Positions 62,464 to 64,000 of a stretch of 64,000 bases of DNA are shown piece by piece. Origin of the DNA: Paracoccus aestuarii (GTDB taxonomy: Bacteria; Pseudomonadota; Alphaproteobacteria; Rhodobacterales; Rhodobacteraceae); NCBI RefSeq assembly GCF_028553885.1, contig NZ_CP067169.1, positions 1,879,501 to 1,943,500 of the forward strand, read 5' to 3'. Both the position numbers and the translations under genes were made by a program. Within the stretch, counting starts at the first letter, position 1. Each line of letters begins with the position of its first letter. Below the pieces are notes generated by a model. The model was not told where the DNA came from and made no database searches. It saw only the letters and a program-made list of their open reading frames with translations.

Positions 62464-63740
62464 GGCGCGATCCGGTCGCGGATCAGGGGCCCCGGGGCGG
62501 CATCGCCCAAGGCATAGGCGGCCTGGACGGCGGCGACGGCCACCTGGGCCGCGGTGTCGTCGGCGGCATGGACCATGGCCAGCGGCGCATCGGGCCCGAC
62601 CGCATCGCCCAGCTTGGCCAGGCGGTCCAGCCCCACCCGCGGGTCGATCGCCTCGGAGGCGCGCACCCGCCCGCCGCCAAGCGCCAGCACCGCATGGCCG
62701 AGCGCGGTGACGTCGATGCGCCCCACCCGACCTTGGGGCGCGGGGACGGGAACGGTGACCGGGGCGCGGGCCAGATGCGCCTCGGGCCGGTCGATCAGGT
62801 CGCGCGGCCCGCCCTGGGCCGCGACCATACGGCCGAAGATCTCGGCGGGCTGGCCGCCATCCAGAGCCGCCTCCAACCCCTCGGGGGATTGTCCGACCAA
62901 GGCCAGCGCCTCGGCGGCCAAGGCCAGGGTCAGGTCCCGCAGGGCCCCCGGCGCACCGCGCAGGGTGGCGATCGCCTCGGCCACCTCCAGCGCGTTGCCG
63001 GCGCTGCGGGCCAGGGGCTGATCCATGTCGGTGATCAGCGCCGTGGTGCGGCAGCCCGCGCCGTTCGCCGTCTCGACCAGCGCCTGCGCCAAGCGTCCGG
63101 CGCTGTCGGGCTTCTTCAGGATCGCGCCGGAGCCTGCCTTCACGTCCAGAACCAGCGCGTCCAGCCCCGCGGCCAGCTTCTTGGACAGGATCGAGGCGGT
63201 GATCAGGTCGATGGATTCCACCGTCCCCGATTCGTCGCGGATGCCGTAGAGCCTGCGATCCGCCGGCGCCACATCCCCCGTGGCCGAGACGATCGCGCAG
63301 CCCACCTGACGCACGATGCGGCGGAACTCCTCCTCGGGCAGGTCGCAGCGATAGCCGGGGATCGCCTCCAGCTTGTCCAGCGTGCCGCCGGTATGGCCCA
63401 GCCCGCGCCCGGAGATCATCGGCACGAAGCAGCCCCGCGCCGCCAGCAGCGGCGCCAGGACCAGCGATACCGTGTCGCCGATGCCGCCGGTCGAATGCTT
63501 GTCCACGACCGGGCCGGACAGGTCCCATTGCAGCACATGGCCCGAATCGCGCATCGCCCGGGTCAGCGCCACGCGCCCCGCGGGGCCGGTGCCGCGCGTC
63601 AGCACCGCCATCGCGAAGGCCCCCGCCTGCGCATCGCTGACCGACCCGTCCGCCAGCCCCTGCGCGATCAGCGCGGCGCCCGGGCCGTCCAGGCCGCGCC
63701 CGTCGCGGATCGCGGCGATCACCGGTCGCGGATCGGTCAT
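62460..63740 (-). CDS. deoA: Thymidine phosphorylase
   Basis: The 426-residue protein has DKHSTGGIGDTVSLVLAPLLAA, SGRGLGHTGGTLDKLEAIPGYR, the substrate loop SKKLAAGLDALVLDVKAGSGA and a C-terminal barrel. It releases thymine or uracil and deoxyribose 1-phosphate, feeding deoB. Its start overlaps the cdd stop (ATGA). Confidence 0.97.
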   Translation of the reverse strand: MTDPRPVIAAIRDGRGLDGPGAALIAQGLADGSVSDAQAGAFAMAVLTRGTGPAGRVALTRAMRDSGHVLQWDLSGPVVDKHSTGGIGDTVSLVLAPLLAARGCFVPMISGRGLGHTGGTLDKLEAIPGYRCDLPEEEFRRIVRQVGCAIVSATGDVAPADRRLYGIRDESGTVESIDLITASILSKKLAAGLDALVLDVKAGSGAILKKPDSAGRLAQALVETANGAGCRTTALITDMDQPLARSAGNALEVAEAIATLRGAPGALRDLTLALAAEALALVGQSPEGLEAALDGGQPAEIFGRMVAAQGGPRDLIDRPEAHLARAPVTVPVPAPQGRVGRIDVTALGHAVLALGGGRVRASEAIDPRVGLDRLAKLGDAVGPDAPLAMVHAADDTAAQVAVAAVQAAYALGDAAPGPLIRDRIAP

Positions 63741-64000
63741 GTGCGCGCCATGTGGCCCGCGTCGAAGCGCCCGGGCAGCAGCTCGCCGATGGTGGTCCGC
63801 GTCTCGGCCCCGTCGGTGGTGGCCAGCAGGACCGGAACGTCACCCGCGCCGAATTCCGCCAGCTTCTGGCGGCAGCCGCCGCAGGGGGGCACCGGGGTCG
63901 GGCTGTCGGCGATGACGGCGACCTCGATCAGCTGCGTCTCGCCCGCCGCGACCATGGCGGCGATGGCGCCGGCCTCGGCGCAGGTGCCTTCGGGATAGGC
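63737..64000 (-). CDS. cdd: Cytidine deaminase, C-terminal part (cut by window edge)
   Basis: The visible 87 residues begin AYPEGTCAEAGAIAAM, holding the zinc cysteine and catalytic glutamate (CAE), and continue to PTPVPPCGGCRQKLAEFG with the other two zinc cysteines. It deaminates cytidine to uridine. The start lies beyond the window. It is the first visible gene of the salvage operon. Confidence 0.95.
   Translation of the reverse strand, partial: AYPEGTCAEAGAIAAMVAAGETQLIEVAVIADSPTPVPPCGGCRQKLAEFGAGDVPVLLATTDGAETRTTIGELLPGRFDAGHMART

Overview
The window reads as a chromosomal segment of a high-GC alphaproteobacterium of the Rhodobacterales, probably Paracoccus or a close relative. This is inferred from the gene order trpG-trpD-trpC-moaC-moeA-lexA, a LexA box of the GAAC-N7-GAAC type, the strong G/C third-position bias, the family content (TAXI-TRAP, DctB/DctD, PreT/PreA, PuuD) and the many ATGA/GTGA translational couplings. 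No taxonomic search could be run.

Layout. (1) 1-4.9 kb: a TetR regulator divergent from an RND efflux pair, with a palindromic operator between them. (2) 4.9-13.1 kb: a urate/purine catabolic cluster: urate hydroxylase PuuD, HIU hydrolase, a NCS2 urate/xanthine permease, an IclR regulator, an AzgA-like permease, an allantoinase-OHCU decarboxylase fusion and a ureidoglycine aminohydrolase cupin. (3) 13.1-20.6 kb: mixed housekeeping and transport genes: DUF3140, a DMT exporter, YebC, a frameshifted SLC13 permease, DUF1127, an intact SLC13/TrkA-C permease, YmdB-like phosphoesterase and CspA. (4) 20.7-27.4 kb: a DctB/DctD-type two-component system upstream of a TAXI-TRAP importer. (5) 27.5-32 kb: a small P-loop kinase and a polyamine-type ABC importer. 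(6) 32-35.6 kb: PepSY-type periplasmic proteins and an OmpR-type two-component system. (7) 35.6-38.4 kb: preT-preA for reductive pyrimidine catabolism, preceded by two RutR-like palindromes. (8) 38.4-41.5 kb: a graveyard of decayed insertion sequences (an IS5/IS66 mosaic and an IS3 remnant) next to the 3' end of a tRNA-Pro gene. (9) 41.6-46.5 kb: DUF192, a two-domain cold-shock protein, pdxH, fabI, a LysE exporter, gpt and a PRC-barrel protein. (10) 46.6-56.6 kb: trpE and a PpiD-like chaperone on one strand; an aminotransferase; then trpG-trpD-ung-trpC-moaC-moeA and lexA. (11) 56.6-64 kb: hemC/hemE, a SPOR protein, and a nucleoside salvage operon cdd-deoA-deoB-add-upp.

Most of the window is ordinary core metabolism. 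I do not see a CRISPR array, toxin-antitoxin pair, phage or obvious new defence system. The most interesting signals are the breakpoint at about 51,138 that removes the 5' ends of both trpG and the divergent aminotransferase gene, the GAFPGA substitution in the sigma-54-type regulator, the operator-like palindromes before preT and between the two purine-cluster transcripts, the frameshifted permease, and the IS5/IS66 mosaic.
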